From Bacteroidetes bacterium CG12_big_fil_rev_8_21_14_0_65_60_17 (lineage in GTDB: Bacteria > Bacteroidota > Rhodothermia > Rhodothermales > UBA10348): 32,052 nucleotides of DNA. This document shows, piece after piece, positions 6,813 through 16,089 of this stretch (within the stretch, counting starts at the first letter, position 1; each line of letters opens with the position of its first letter). The stretch is taken from assembly GCA_002787815.1 (NCBI GenBank), contig PCUY01000074.1:40928-72979 (forward strand), given 5' to 3'. Under the pieces are notes generated by a model. That model was not told where the DNA came from. It saw nothing but the letters and a program-made list of their open reading frames with translations, and did not search any database. The translations under genes were made by a program, and so were the position numbers.

Positions 6813-7639
6813 CAGCGGGCCGCCGTGTCCATAAAGAGCGGCTCAAAACTCGAAAACGCGCGCTCATCGACCGTTTCCGGAAGCGAGATATTGTCGGTCA
6901 TCAGATGTGTCGTGCCGACCATGTCCGTCTTGCGATCTGATAGACGCACGGTGACGTCACCCACTTCGTACGGCCTGAATCCCAGCCAGTCCCACTTGGT
7001 GATGGGCGCCTTTTCGCGCCCCTCCAACACGTAGCCCCACGTCTGAAGTTGGCCCGTCGTCCTGTTGAGCCAGAACCAGAACTGATCACCGGGCGTGAGT
7101 CCAACGCCGTCGTAGGTAAGTTTGATCACCTCCTGCTCGACCGTTGCCGAATCGGGAACCAGTGTGCGGGTTACGCCCTCGTCGAGCAGTTTGATGGGCG
7201 CCAGCAGCCAATACGTGTCGTTGATATAGGCCCTGTAGGCACGCGCAAGCAGGTCTTCCTGTGTGTCGGTGGCAAGCACTTCCCCGTTCGCCGCGGCCGT
7301 TCCCTCTCGTGTGTTCACATTGAACACGACCACAATACGGTCCTCGTCCTGATCCCACTCAAGACGGTAGTCGCCCGTGGCCCGATCCCATAGATGCGTC
7401 CTGAAAACGGTTTTTTCAATGCCCGCCTCGCGTCCGAAATCAAACTTCAGATAGCGTACACGCGACCAGGCTTCGGGTCCCCCTACCGCATCGAACGAAC
7501 GCATGGCCAGCGAATCAGCATGCGTTTCAAGAGGTGGTATGTCCACGGTTACCACGGGGTCGGAAACATTGTCGTCGTCCGCCGGCTCTGGTGCACACGC
7601 GGCCAGAACGAGAGCGAACAGGAGTGGGGTGTATTTCAT
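6812..7639 (-). CDS. DUF6503-like lipoprotein
   Basis: 275 residues. A lipoprotein signal (LLFALVLAAC) gives a lipidated Cys15, followed by an acidic tether. The mature part opens with AMRSFDAVGGPEAWSRVRYL, matching the G-G-x-x-x-W-x-x-x-x-x-x-x-F pattern of DUF6503 and related beta-rich outer-membrane-associated proteins of Bacteroidota. It has many Trp/Tyr-rich strands (DQFWFWLNRTTGQLQTWGYV), suggesting a LolA/LolB-like half-barrel, but no function is established. Because it is coupled to the Lol-type permease gene, a role in lipid or lipoprotein handling is possible (inference). ATG 7639 is chosen; ATG 7657, six codons upstream, is an alternative. Confidence 0.72.
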   Translation of the reverse strand: MKYTPLLFALVLAACAPEPADDDNVSDPVVTVDIPPLETHADSLAMRSFDAVGGPEAWSRVRYLKFDFGREAGIEKTVFRTHLWDRATGDYRLEWDQDEDRIVVVFNVNTREGTAAANGEVLATDTQEDLLARAYRAYINDTYWLLAPIKLLDEGVTRTLVPDSATVEQEVIKLTYDGVGLTPGDQFWFWLNRTTGQLQTWGYVLEGREKAPITKWDWLGFRPYEVGDVTVRLSDRKTDMVGTTHLMTDNISLPETVDERAFSSFEPLFMDTAAR

Positions 7640-7751
7640 TGGATGGTTGGGTCTCATTAATAAATGTGCTATAGGCCTGGGACGTGGATGCACCGGGCAA
7701 AAGTACATCCACAGACGAACAATACGCACAGATGCGTTGTTTTGATTTCCG

Positions 7752-8465
7752 ATGCCCAGAATTGTCCCGTACATAGCCTTGTTCCTTGTCGCTGCCGGTC
7801 TCGCCTTGTTCCCGAACAGCAGTGCGGCCCGGCAGACCGACCCGCAGCGTGAACCCGGACAGCAGGAGGCCCCGAGCGGGCTGGGTGCCCAGGTACTGCT
7901 CACCAATTCTGGATTCGGTCTCGGGGGATATCTGCGCAGGCTGCTGCGCGACGATCAGACAGCGACCCTTGAAATCAGTCTGTCAGCCGCGGAAGACGAA
8001 CGTGAAGTCAGTTTTTTCGACCGGTTCGGTGATCGGGACGTGCCCAACAAACGCACCTACCTGCTGGAAATACCCATTCACATCGGTCTGGAACGCAGAC
8101 TGTTCAGACCATTTATCGAAGACAACTTCCGGCCCTATTTCCACATAGCCGGCGGGCCTGTACTGGGGTGGAACTATCCCTATTTCAGGGATGAGAACGG
8201 GAATGACACGTTCGATGACGGCGAGCGCACGTTCGGAGTCATCAGCGGCATGTTCAGGGGGCGCCTGGTACCCGGACTCGGATTGTCGGTCAGCATCGGC
8301 GCCAATTTCGGCGAGTTGGAAGGAGTCACACAAGGCGTTCGGCTTGGCTTCCGGATGAACGTCTACAACGAGGATATCGAACTGCTTGAGCCTGCGGTCA
8401 AAGCACCCGACAACGTGCTCACGACCCCCTTCATCATGTTCCACTTCGGGCGGCAGCGCCAATAG
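7752..8465 (+). CDS. Outer-membrane beta-barrel-like exported protein
   Basis: 237 residues with a clear signal peptide (MPRIVPYIALFLVAAGLALF, cleavage near residue 26). The mature protein is rich in alternating polar/aromatic strands: RTYLLEIPIHIGLERRLF, then FRPYFHIAGGPVLGW, then GLGLSVSIGANFG. It ends in FIMFHFGRQRQ, with an aromatic residue close to the C-terminus. This resembles the small OmpW/OMP_b-brl barrels of Bacteroidota. An acidic loop (DENGNDTFDDGE) could bind calcium. Function unknown. It diverges from the DUF6503-like gene (112 bp gap), and its stop lies 44 bp from that of ychF, with no clear terminator between. Confidence 0.7.
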   Translation: MPRIVPYIALFLVAAGLALFPNSSAARQTDPQREPGQQEAPSGLGAQVLLTNSGFGLGGYLRRLLRDDQTATLEISLSAAEDEREVSFFDRFGDRDVPNKRTYLLEIPIHIGLERRLFRPFIEDNFRPYFHIAGGPVLGWNYPYFRDENGNDTFDDGERTFGVISGMFRGRLVPGLGLSVSIGANFGELEGVTQGVRLGFRMNVYNEDIELLEPAVKAPDNVLTTPFIMFHFGRQRQ

Positions 8466-8509
8466 GCGACGGCACCCGGCAGGCTACAACTCCAGGCAGG
8501 CCACGACCA

Positions 8510-9604
8510 CTACACGTTGAACCGGAAGAGCAGAACGTCCCCGTCGCGAACCGTATAGTCTTTTCCTTCAGAACGCATGAGCCCGGCATCGCGGGCCTTG
8601 GACTCACTCCCAAGCCGGGAATAGTCTTCGTAGGCAATCGTCTCGGCGCGTATGAATCCGCGTTCGAAGTCCGAGTGGATCTGTCCCGCCGCCTGTGGGG
8701 CTTTGAGCCCGCGCGAAATGGTCCACGCACGCGTCTCCGTGGGCCCCGACGTGAAAAACGTGATCAAATCCAACAACGCATAGGCCGATTGGATGAGTCT
8801 CTCAAGTCCACCGGACGCCAGACCCAGTTCCTCCAGGAACTCGGCGCGCTCGTCTGACTCCAGTTCGGCTACCTGCGCCTCGAGTTCGGCCGACACGACG
8901 ACGACGCCCGCCCCCTCCTCTTCAGCCCGTGACCGGACGGCGTCGACATGGGCATTGCCGCGAGGCAGATCACCCTCCGCAACATTGGCAGCATAGAGTA
9001 CGGGCTTGCCCGAAAGCAGGAAAAGTGATGCAAGCCAGGCCTCTTCTTTCTCGGACACGGACAGGGTACGGACGGCGCCGCCATCTGACAGATGAGCAAG
9101 CACCCGCTCGTAGAATGCCAGCTCTTCCCGCGCCGCCTTGTCTCCGCTTCGGGCGACTTTCGTCGTGCGTTCAATCCGCTTTTCCACCGCCTCGAGATCC
9201 TTGAGCAACAGTTCCGTTTCAATGATCTCGATATCCGAGACGGGATCAACCCGTCCCGAGACGTGAACAACATCTTCGTCATCGAAGCACCGTACCACAT
9301 GCACAATGGCATCGACCTCGCGGATGTGGGCCAGGAACTTGTTCCCCAACCCCTCCCCCTTAGAGGCTCCCGCCACGAGACCCGCGATATCCACGAACTC
9401 TATGGTCGTTGGCACTACCTTTTTGGATTTGTTCAGCTTTCCCAAAACGCGCAGCCGCTCGTCAGGAACCGGAACCATGCCTACATTGGGTTCAATGGTA
9501 CAGAACGGGTAATTTGCCGATTCCGCGCCGGCTTGACTGAGCGCATTGAAGAGCGTGGATTTGCCCACATTGGGCAGCCCCACTATTCCACATCGAAGAG
9601 CCAT
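8510..9604 (-). CDS. ychF: Obg-like ATPase YchF
   Basis: 364 residues, full length. The P-loop is GLPNVGKST at 9-17, the switch [19 protein letters not shown] lies around residues 73-89, and a coiled-coil insertion follows. The C-terminal TGS domain includes [17 protein letters not shown] and ends in [11 protein letters not shown]. YchF binds ATP rather than GTP and associates with ribosomes and stress responses. The ATG at 9604 gives the canonical MALRCGIVG start. The start lies only 14 bp from the divergent exported-protein gene, so its promoter must overlap that gene. Confidence 0.97.
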   Translation of the reverse strand: MALRCGIVGLPNVGKSTLFNALSQAGAESANYPFCTIEPNVGMVPVPDERLRVLGKLNKSKKVVPTTIEFVDIAGLVAGASKGEGLGNKFLAHIREVDAIVHVVRCFDDEDVVHVSGRVDPVSDIEIIETELLLKDLEAVEKRIERTTKVARSGDKAAREELAFYERVLAHLSDGGAVRTLSVSEKEEAWLASLFLLSGKPVLYAANVAEGDLPRGNAHVDAVRSRAEEEGAGVVVVSAELEAQVAELESDERAEFLEELGLASGGLERLIQSAYALLDLITFFTSGPTETRAWTISRGLKAPQAAGQIHSDFERGFIRAETIAYEDYSRLGSESKARDAGLMRSEGKDYTVRDGDVLLFRFNV

Positions 9605-9618
9605 AAAAGGAGGGTGTC

Positions 9619-10188
9619 GTGCGAGAAGTTGCCCGCATCAAGCGTACAGACGGTGTTTTGTTTCGTCTGCATGGAAAATGCGTGCTTGCGCTGACCGCAT
9701 GTGCAGCCGCGCTGCTGTTCATTGCGCCGGGCGTCCTGGCCCGCCAGACGGCGCCTGAAGGGATCTACCTGCAGGCAGGTTTGGCCGGCGTGGGCGGTTA
9801 TGGCGCGTCGGTCGGACTCGTCGGTGCGCGACGCATGCATACGCGTGAAGCCCACCTCGTGTCCGAGCTCGATCCCCTGCTCAGGAAAAGCACCGAGCAG
9901 GTCCGTATGGCTCTGCTGCTCGGCTCCTCGTTGCGCGTCTTCGGCGTGGAACGGACTGTGGGCAATGTGGGCTATCGCGGCTACGACGTCGACGTTGGAA
10001 TACGTGCCGGTCCTGCACTGTCCTTTTCATCGCGCGACAATACAGTGGCAAGGAACAGCCGCTTTTCGCTGCTTCTTGAACCAGCCGTCCGCATCTCCCA
10101 TGTTCGACCCGGAGGCCGGATCTGGTTCCTGGACGTGGGCACGATCAAACCCGCCGTGCGGATCGGAGTCTGGATAGACACGCGCTGA
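9619..10188 (+). CDS. Exported protein of unknown function, possibly a small barrel
   Basis: 189 residues. A basic N-terminus (MREVARIKRTDG) and a hydrophobic core (VLALTACAAALLFIAPGV) give a signal peptide cleaved near VLARQT. The mature part is strand-like and Gly-rich: GIYLQAGLAGVGGYGASVGL, later NVGYRGYDVDVGIRAGPAL and LLLEPAVRISHV. The chain ends AVRIGVWIDTR, compatible with a small outer-membrane barrel or lipocalin-like shell. GTG 9619 is chosen because a strong Shine-Dalgarno sequence (AAGGAGG, 9607-9613) lies five bases before it, unusual for this genome; TTG 9658 is an alternative. It is convergent with the phosphatase gene, whose stop is adjacent (10189). Confidence 0.62.
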   Translation: MREVARIKRTDGVLFRLHGKCVLALTACAAALLFIAPGVLARQTAPEGIYLQAGLAGVGGYGASVGLVGARRMHTREAHLVSELDPLLRKSTEQVRMALLLGSSLRVFGVERTVGNVGYRGYDVDVGIRAGPALSFSSRDNTVARNSRFSLLLEPAVRISHVRPGGRIWFLDVGTIKPAVRIGVWIDTR

Positions 10189-10845
10189 TCATCCCGAGTA
10201 CGGCACTGACACGAACGTACGCTGTGGAAGCCTGACCGCTGTCAACGTCCCGAGCGTCGGGTTGTTGTGAAACACGCACCCGGTATCGATATTGATCAGA
10301 TTCCGCTTGTTGACCGGTTTGGGCACGGGCGTGTGGCCACATACGACAGTTTTTTCCCAGTTGAGGGTGGGCTGCTTGAGGTGACTGCGTTCCCACAGCA
10401 GCACATCCGGATCGGCCCGCTCGAGATTTTCGGCAATACTGAGCGCGGGGTCCAGCCCCGCGTGCACAATCACCTCGTCCTCGGTCTCGTACCAGAGCTG
10501 CGTCTGGCGGACAAAATCAATGTGCCCCTTCGGTATTGAAATAACCCCATCATCGTCCCGGTAGCTTTCCAGGGTCGTGATGCCGCCGTTCACGGCAAAC
10601 AGTTCATACTCATCCCTGTCCAGGTAGTCGAGAAAGAGTTTTTCATGGTTGCCGCGCAGGAATGTGCACGAAACCGATTCGCGCAGACGAAGCAGACGAT
10701 CTATCACCCCTTTCGAATCGGGACCCCGGTCCATGTAATCTCCCACGAACACGATATGGTCGTTCGCTCCGGGATTGAGTTCGGCCAACAGGTCATCCAG
10801 GCTGCGGGCGCATCCGTGGATATCTCCTACAACTACCAATCCCAT
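10189..10845 (-). CDS. PPP-family metallophosphoesterase (protein phosphatase 1-like)
   Basis: 218 residues with the three metal-binding signatures of PPP phosphatases: GDIHG (8-12), GDYMDRG (35-41) and GNHE (65-68). The later histidines are in IVHAG and VCGHT. Bacterial members (PrpE/PphA type) remove phosphate from Ser/Thr/Tyr proteins or hydrolyse dinucleoside polyphosphates; the substrate cannot be told here. The length is normal for the bacterial family. It starts one base after the nusB stop, so it is probably co-transcribed with nusB. Confidence 0.9.
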   Translation of the reverse strand: MGLVVVGDIHGCARSLDDLLAELNPGANDHIVFVGDYMDRGPDSKGVIDRLLRLRESVSCTFLRGNHEKLFLDYLDRDEYELFAVNGGITTLESYRDDDGVISIPKGHIDFVRQTQLWYETEDEVIVHAGLDPALSIAENLERADPDVLLWERSHLKQPTLNWEKTVVCGHTPVPKPVNKRNLINIDTGCVFHNNPTLGTLTAVRLPQRTFVSVPYSG

Positions 10846-10846
10846 A

Positions 10847-11314
10847 TCATTTCTCAGCTTTTGCGTCTGTATCGATCAGTCCGCGCCCCTTCTTGTTCAG
10901 AGACCCCGATTTTTTAAGGTCGGCCAATATCGCGTCAAGTACACCATTGACAAACTGACCCGATCGTTCGGTCGAATACTTTTTGACCACTTCAATGGCC
11001 TCGTTGATGGTGACTTTGGGGGGTATGTCAGGAAAGTGAACCAGTTCGGCAATGGCCATTCGCAGTACAAGACGATCTATCAGCGCAATCCGCGACAATT
11101 CCCAGTTCTGTGTGTAATCGGACACGAGGCGTTCTGCCTCCGGCTGCATGTCCAGAACCCGCAGGAAAAGCCGCTTTGCAAAGGCTCGCCCCTCCCTGTC
11201 TTCCAACTGCTCATCAATGATGGTCTCAAGCACGTGCTCCGCGCTGTCCATTCCGACACTGAACGCATACAGGGCCTGCATGGCGCGCTCTCTGGCCTCT
11301 CTACGGGTGCTCAT
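10847..11314 (-). CDS. nusB: Transcription antitermination factor NusB
   Basis: 155 residues, all-helical. The N-terminal STRREARERAMQALYAF matches the R-R-x-A-R-x-x-A-x-Q-x-L-Y motif that binds boxA RNA. The C-terminal half has IDRLVLRMAIAEL, then PPKVTINEAIEVVKKYS and FVNGVLDAI, the usual NusB core that contacts NusE. It supports antitermination of rRNA transcription. ATG 11314 gives the family start; the open frame extends 28 codons upstream without homology. A basic C-terminal tail (LKKSGSLNKKGRG) is slightly longer than in E. coli. Confidence 0.95.
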   Translation of the reverse strand: MSTRREARERAMQALYAFSVGMDSAEHVLETIIDEQLEDREGRAFAKRLFLRVLDMQPEAERLVSDYTQNWELSRIALIDRLVLRMAIAELVHFPDIPPKVTINEAIEVVKKYSTERSGQFVNGVLDAILADLKKSGSLNKKGRGLIDTDAKAEK

Positions 11315-11464
11315 GACCTTTTCAAATAACACGGTGGAAGTATTCCAGTAGAATAGACCGCACAAGCCCATATTGGCAATCAGGATGCACCAATTCATGA
11401 AGGGTTCGCCGCAGAAAATGGTTCAAGTGGGGTTATTTCCCGTTCAGAACCGGGTCCATTGGGC

Positions 11465-13624
11465 ATGGCCTGGCTCGTCTCCCGCTTCGACCCGCGCATC
11501 AGCATCGCGGCCTCCCTGCTGCTGGGAATAATCCTGTCCCTGTACATCGGACTCTCACTGGATACGGTGGCCGGGGCCTGGTTGATACTGGCCGCGTTGT
11601 TGGTCCTGTGCCGCCGCCGCCGCGCGTTGCGCACGTGGGGACTCTTGATGCTTGCCATAACGACCGGTCTGTTCTCCCGCGGCGGAACGGCCTCGCAGCA
11701 CGCCACGGCTGACCGGATTCCTCTGCGCGAAGCCCACCTCGTCGAGGGCACCATCACGTCTATCCGCGCGCATCGCATCACGCTCTGCAACCGGACAACA
11801 TGCATACAGGTGGTCCTCCCGAAAGAGCACCCCTCTGATCTTCATGTGTCCGATCTTTTGCTCGTTCACGGACGCATCAGGCCACCTCTTCCTCCGCGCA
11901 ATCCGCATGATCTGGACGAGCGGCAGCTGGCCCGGACGCTGGGCGTAAACTACTTCCTCGAGGATCCACTCTGGATGCGCATACAGCACCCCGAGGACCG
12001 ATTCCTCCACCGCCTTGCGCGTGCACGCAACCGCGTCACGCAACGCATTCAAAGGCGCATGGCGAACGCCGGCTCGGCGGCCATCCTCGCGGCCCTCTTG
12101 ACCGGAAACCGGAGCGCCATCGACGAAGAAACCCGTGGGCAGTTTTCCGACTCAGGACTGTCCCACGTGCTCGCCGTGTCCGGACTGCATATTGGACTGC
12201 TCGCATTCATCATGCTGGCACTGGCCCGTTCGCTCATGCGCCGCTTCCGCATGCACGAAAACCTGCGCCGTGCGCTCTCCGGGGGTCTGTCCATCTTTGG
12301 AATAACCTTCCTGGCCCTCTGGATGGGAGCGACGCCGTCTGTTTCGAGAGCAGCCCTGATGGGCGTCGTTCTATTCGGAGCCTTCGCCCGCCGCCAGCCC
12401 TACTCCCCCTGGACAGCTTGGTGGTGGGCCCTTGTCGCCGGCCTCATAACGGCGCCCGACGCATGGAGAGCCGCCGGATTCTCGCTTTCTTTCGCCGCCG
12501 TAGCAGCCATTCTGCTGTTTCTGCCCACCCTCTCTCGCCTTCGCACGCGGCCCATTCCCGCGAGCATCCTGGTCTCGGTTGCCGCCACTCTCGGGACCGC
12601 ACCCCTGCTTGCCCACCACATGGGCCACGTTCCGGTAGCGGGCGCGCTGCTGAGTCCTTTTGTCGTCCCACTCATGCCGCCCATCCTCGTTTTCGGAGCC
12701 CTGATGCTCGTCGACCCGGGTCCTCTCTCTGTCTGGATTGCCGACCTTCTCGTCACGCTGCTTCGACATGCCGCACTCTGGGGCAGTAACTGGCCGGAGT
12801 GGACCCGCCTTTCCGGCATACACATCATGATCTGGCCATGGCTGCTCCTTGTCATTTTTGCACCCGCAGACAGACGAAAACGCGTCAGACGAACCATCAT
12901 CGCCCTTACAATGGCCTGCGCGGCAGTCATCACATGGCCTGTTCCGGCCGCACTACACTATACACAACTTGATGTTGGACAGGGAGATGCGACGGTTCTC
13001 GTTTTTTCATCACGCTATTCCGTCGTGATCGATACCGGCGCCTCTGAATATGCCGGGCGCGCCATCGAGCGCCATCTCCGTGCACATGGTGCACAGAAAA
13101 TAGACCTGCTCATCCACTCACATCCACACGCCGATCATACCGGTGGATCGCGCTATCTGGCGTCGGTCATGCCAATTTCCCGCTACGTGGACAACGCGAA
13201 CCTGGGCCGCGGCGATTCTCTCGTTCTCGGCCGATATGGCCGCCTCTATGCGCTGCATCCACCAAAAAAAAACCAGCTTTCCAAGAATGAGGCCTCGCTT
13301 GTACTGCGCCTGCAGGCCGGCTCCACGTCATTTCTTTTCATGGGAGATGCAGAGCAGGCCGCCGAGTACGCGACCGCACAAGCCTTCGGGCCGCTGCTCG
13401 ATGTGGATGTGGTAAAAGTGGGCCACCACGGGTCGCGATCGAGCAGCACGTTGCCGCTTGTGGTGAGAACCACGCCACACACAGCCGTCGTGAGCGCAGG
13501 TCGGAACAACCGTTTTTCACACCCCCACGAGGAGGTCATTGCCTTATGGCGCGCGCATGCCGACAGTGTGCACGTAACGGCGCGGCACGGCGCGTTCGTA
13601 CACGCGGTTCCGCCGCATCAGTGA
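11465..13624 (+). CDS. comEC: ComEC/Rec2 DNA-uptake channel protein
   Basis: About 719 residues with the full ComEC plan. N-terminal membrane helices and a DUF4131-like OB domain (20-190) come first. The polytopic competence domain has the signature SHVLAVSGLHIGLLAF near residue 240 and about ten helices to residue 490. A C-terminal metallo-beta-lactamase-like domain has LDVGQGDATVLVF, the metal-binding HSHPHADHTGG and VKVGHHGSRSSS. ComEC forms the inner-membrane channel for single-stranded DNA during transformation; the MBL domain may degrade one strand. The ATG at 11465 is preferred over TTG 11459. A run of nine A residues at 13264-13272 lies in the MBL coding part. The 3' end overlaps the convergent stress-protein gene by 7 bp. 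Confidence 0.94.
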   Translation: MAWLVSRFDPRISIAASLLLGIILSLYIGLSLDTVAGAWLILAALLVLCRRRRALRTWGLLMLAITTGLFSRGGTASQHATADRIPLREAHLVEGTITSIRAHRITLCNRTTCIQVVLPKEHPSDLHVSDLLLVHGRIRPPLPPRNPHDLDERQLARTLGVNYFLEDPLWMRIQHPEDRFLHRLARARNRVTQRIQRRMANAGSAAILAALLTGNRSAIDEETRGQFSDSGLSHVLAVSGLHIGLLAFIMLALARSLMRRFRMHENLRRALSGGLSIFGITFLALWMGATPSVSRAALMGVVLFGAFARRQPYSPWTAWWWALVAGLITAPDAWRAAGFSLSFAAVAAILLFLPTLSRLRTRPIPASILVSVAATLGTAPLLAHHMGHVPVAGALLSPFVVPLMPPILVFGALMLVDPGPLSVWIADLLVTLLRHAALWGSNWPEWTRLSGIHIMIWPWLLLVIFAPADRRKRVRRTIIALTMACAAVITWPVPAALHYTQLDVGQGDATVLVFSSRYSVVIDTGASEYAGRAIERHLRAHGAQKIDLLIHSHPHADHTGGSRYLASVMPISRYVDNANLGRGDSLVLGRYGRLYALHPPKKNQLSKNEASLVLRLQAGSTSFLFMGDAEQAAEYATAQAFGPLLDVDVVKVGHHGSRSSSTLPLVVRTTPHTAVVSAGRNNRFSHPHEEVIALWRAHADSVHVTARHGAFVHAVPPHQ

Positions 13625-14523
13625 TCAATGAATACAGGTACTTTTGATCGGGTAAGCAGGACTTGGGTACTTTTACCCAGATGGACGTGCCTGATTCCGG
13701 ATTTGGTCTTGGCTCCGGCCACGATCAGGTCGGACTCCAGGTTGTCGGCTTCCCGAAGTATGCAGTCCTCCACATCACTGTCCTTCATGCTCAGGACGTT
13801 GGCCTTGAATCCATAATCGGCCAGGTAACTGCGGGTCAGTTCAAGGTACAGGGCACTCTCGGCCGATTCCGTCGATTCGACATGCAGCACATCGATGTCG
13901 ATGTCGGAACCGAACGGCTGCATCTGCACGAATCGCCGGAGCGTACGCGCCCCCGGTTCTCCACCGTCAGTGGCAAAAAGGACGCGCTTCACGGGGCGAT
14001 AGGTTCCAGGGACGACAAGGCTCGGCCCAATGGTCTGCGTAATGACGCGCGCAAGGGTCTGGGTTTCTTTTTTTGGATGTGCGTAGAAGAAGTGGGGGTC
14101 CTGTCCAATAACGAGTACATCATGGTACTTCATGTCTTCCACAATGCGCTCAAAAGGCACACCTTCTTCAACCAGTTCGACATGTTCGCATGCTGACGTA
14201 TCGGCAATGCGCTTGAACTCATCCAGCAGTTTGCGTGCGCGGCCGCGCGTCTCTTCGGTCAGTCTTTCGCGCAGCTTCTCTGCGTAGTACATCGACCCGA
14301 TGCCGCCTCCGCGGGCACTCGATTCAATGCTTTCCATGTCGACGACCGCCAAGCCAGTGAGGCGCGCCGTGAAGCGTTTTGCCATGTCAATGCCATAACG
14401 GGTGGCAACCGGGGTGTCGGAGTCGCGGTCAAGAGCGACCAGAATACGCTTGATCATAGGGCCTTTGGAAGTGGTGTCCTGTTCGAAAGTATGATACGGG
14501 AGAAGAGTCGGCAAGGCCGTCAT
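13618..14523 (-). CDS. Universal stress protein, tandem UspA domains
   Basis: Two UspA domains. The first begins KRILVALDRDSDTPVATRYG and continues through ARLTGLAVVD and HDVLVIGQDPH. The second begins VKRVLFATDGGEPGARTLRR and ends with VAGAKTKSGIRHVHLGKST. The second domain keeps the ATP-binding-like G-2x-G-9x-G(S/T) pattern only loosely. Such proteins help cells survive starvation and other stress. ATG 14523 is chosen because AAGGAG lies eight bases upstream, but it adds 22 residues (MTALPTLLPYHTFEQD...) before the usual MIKRILV start, so ATG 14457 remains possible. The final 7 bp overlap the convergent comEC end. Confidence 0.88.
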   Translation of the reverse strand: MTALPTLLPYHTFEQDTTSKGPMIKRILVALDRDSDTPVATRYGIDMAKRFTARLTGLAVVDMESIESSARGGGIGSMYYAEKLRERLTEETRGRARKLLDEFKRIADTSACEHVELVEEGVPFERIVEDMKYHDVLVIGQDPHFFYAHPKKETQTLARVITQTIGPSLVVPGTYRPVKRVLFATDGGEPGARTLRRFVQMQPFGSDIDIDVLHVESTESAESALYLELTRSYLADYGFKANVLSMKDSDVEDCILREADNLESDLIVAGAKTKSGIRHVHLGKSTQVLLTRSKVPVFIDH

Positions 14524-14531
14524 CCACACGT

Positions 14532-14537
14532 CTCCTT
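14532..14537 (-). promoter_or_regulatory. Shine-Dalgarno site of the universal stress protein gene
   Basis: AAGGAG on the minus strand, eight bases before ATG 14523. It is one of the few strong ribosome binding sites in this window and decides the longer start. Further upstream, TTGTTC (14598-14593) and TACTAT (14576-14571) with a 16-base spacer form a weak promoter candidate in AT-rich DNA. Confidence 0.5.
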
Positions 14538-14781
14538 ATTATTCTTTTGAAATAATTTGAACAGATCGCAATAGTAGAACGTGTGGATATGTGAACAAGT
14601 CCGGCGCGGTCTGTCTTTCAGCGTGGTTATGACGGGATTTAAGGGGCGTGGACACGAGGCGTTGATTGTGCGAAAGTTGGTGGTGCTTTGTGTGGCGCAT
14701 TCGTGAGATGGTTTGTCAACGAAGTGCGGGCAGGATGTCAACACACCGTGCACAAATGTGGCTGCGCTGCGCTTGGGCCTG

Positions 14782-16068
14782 TTATGCTTGCTTCAGCCGG
14801 GAGAGCATGCCTTTCTTGTAGGCCTCGACGCCGGGTTGGTCAAAAGGATTGACACCCAACATGTAGGCGCCAACGGCCACTGCGTGCTGAAAAAAATAAA
14901 TCACTGCGCCCACATGCTCTTCCGTCCGCCGTTCGAGAGCGATCTGCATGACGGGCGTCGTGCCGGAGGAATGCGCCTCGCGCGTGCCTTCGAATGCCGC
15001 CCTGTTGACGTGGGAAAACGTGCGGCCGGCAAGGTAGTTCAGGCCGTCCAGATTGTCGTCCGTTTCCGGGATGGTCAATGAATCGGACACATTGCGTACA
15101 ATAAGGAACGATTCAAAGACGGTCGGATCTCCGTCCTGGATGAACTGGCCGAGTGAGTGAAGGTCGGTCGTGAATGTGGAGACAGCGGGAAAGAGGCCCT
15201 TTCCGTCTTTTCCTTCGGACTCGCCGAAGAGCTGTTGCCACCAGGCACCGAGACGCGCCAGTTCCGGCTCCATCGTGGCCAGCAATTCGGTCTTGTAGCC
15301 CGACTCATAGAGTGCAATACGGCGGGCTGCATAGGCAGCGGCGGCGGGCAACTCCTGCGGCGATGTCGCCGACGCGGTGCCCGTATTTGTGTACATGCTT
15401 ACCGCTCCATAGAAAAGCGAACGGATGTCCAACCCGGCAACCGCGATCGGCAAGAGGCCAACGGGTGTCAACACGGAGAAACGACCGCCTACATCGTCTG
15501 GAATTACGAATTGGCGGTACCCCTTATCGGACGCGAGATGCTGCAGGGCCCCACTGTCACGGCTCGTAGTGACCACGATACGTGCCTCCGGATTGTCGAA
15601 GGAGCGTTCTACGAAACCCCTCAGGACGCGGAAGGCAAGTGCCGGCTCGAGCGTCGTGCCACTCTTCGAAATGACATTGACATATACGGACTTGCCCTCG
15701 AGGTGTCTGAGGAGCGAATCCAGATACGTGCCTGAAAGGTGATGGCCTGCGAAAATAACGTCTACACCGTGGGAGCGGAACGCGGGGGCCAGGGCGGCAA
15801 TCACGGCATCGGCTCCGAGATAGGAGCCCCCGATACCGACACAGACCAGCACATCGGCCTCCTCGCGGATCTCGTTTGCCAGGCGGTCGAGTCGCTCGAG
15901 GAGTGCATCGTTTGGAGCCGCGAGCATGGTTCGCCATCCGAGCCACTTGTTGCCGGGTCCGGTTCCGGAAACGAGCAGGTTGTGGGCGTCCACGGCGCGG
16001 CGCTGAGCGCCTGCCAGGACATCGTCGGCTATGCGGGCATCCGCGCCGGAAAAATCAGTATGCAACAT
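14782..16068 (-). CDS. pgi: Glucose-6-phosphate isomerase
   Basis: 428 residues, the short form seen in Bacillus-type PGI. It shows the substrate-binding VCVGIGGSYLGADAVI (about 76-91), the phosphate-binding SKSGTT (134-139), and the C-terminal G-V-E-x-Y-K-K-G motif carrying the catalytic lysine (VEAYKKGML, near residue 420). The enzyme interconverts glucose-6-phosphate and fructose-6-phosphate in glycolysis. The ATG at 16068 is 21 bp after the GntR gene stop, so both are probably in one operon. The partial dyad TGGTATAGTGACC (16068-16080) overlaps the start region. The 3' side is followed, on the same strand, by a 258-bp gap before the stress-protein gene. Confidence 0.95.
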   Translation of the reverse strand: MLHTDFSGADARIADDVLAGAQRRAVDAHNLLVSGTGPGNKWLGWRTMLAAPNDALLERLDRLANEIREEADVLVCVGIGGSYLGADAVIAALAPAFRSHGVDVIFAGHHLSGTYLDSLLRHLEGKSVYVNVISKSGTTLEPALAFRVLRGFVERSFDNPEARIVVTTSRDSGALQHLASDKGYRQFVIPDDVGGRFSVLTPVGLLPIAVAGLDIRSLFYGAVSMYTNTGTASATSPQELPAAAAYAARRIALYESGYKTELLATMEPELARLGAWWQQLFGESEGKDGKGLFPAVSTFTTDLHSLGQFIQDGDPTVFESFLIVRNVSDSLTIPETDDNLDGLNYLAGRTFSHVNRAAFEGTREAHSSGTTPVMQIALERRTEEHVGAVIYFFQHAVAVGAYMLGVNPFDQPGVEAYKKGMLSRLKQA

Positions 16069-16089
16069 GGTATAGTGACCCGGGAAAAG

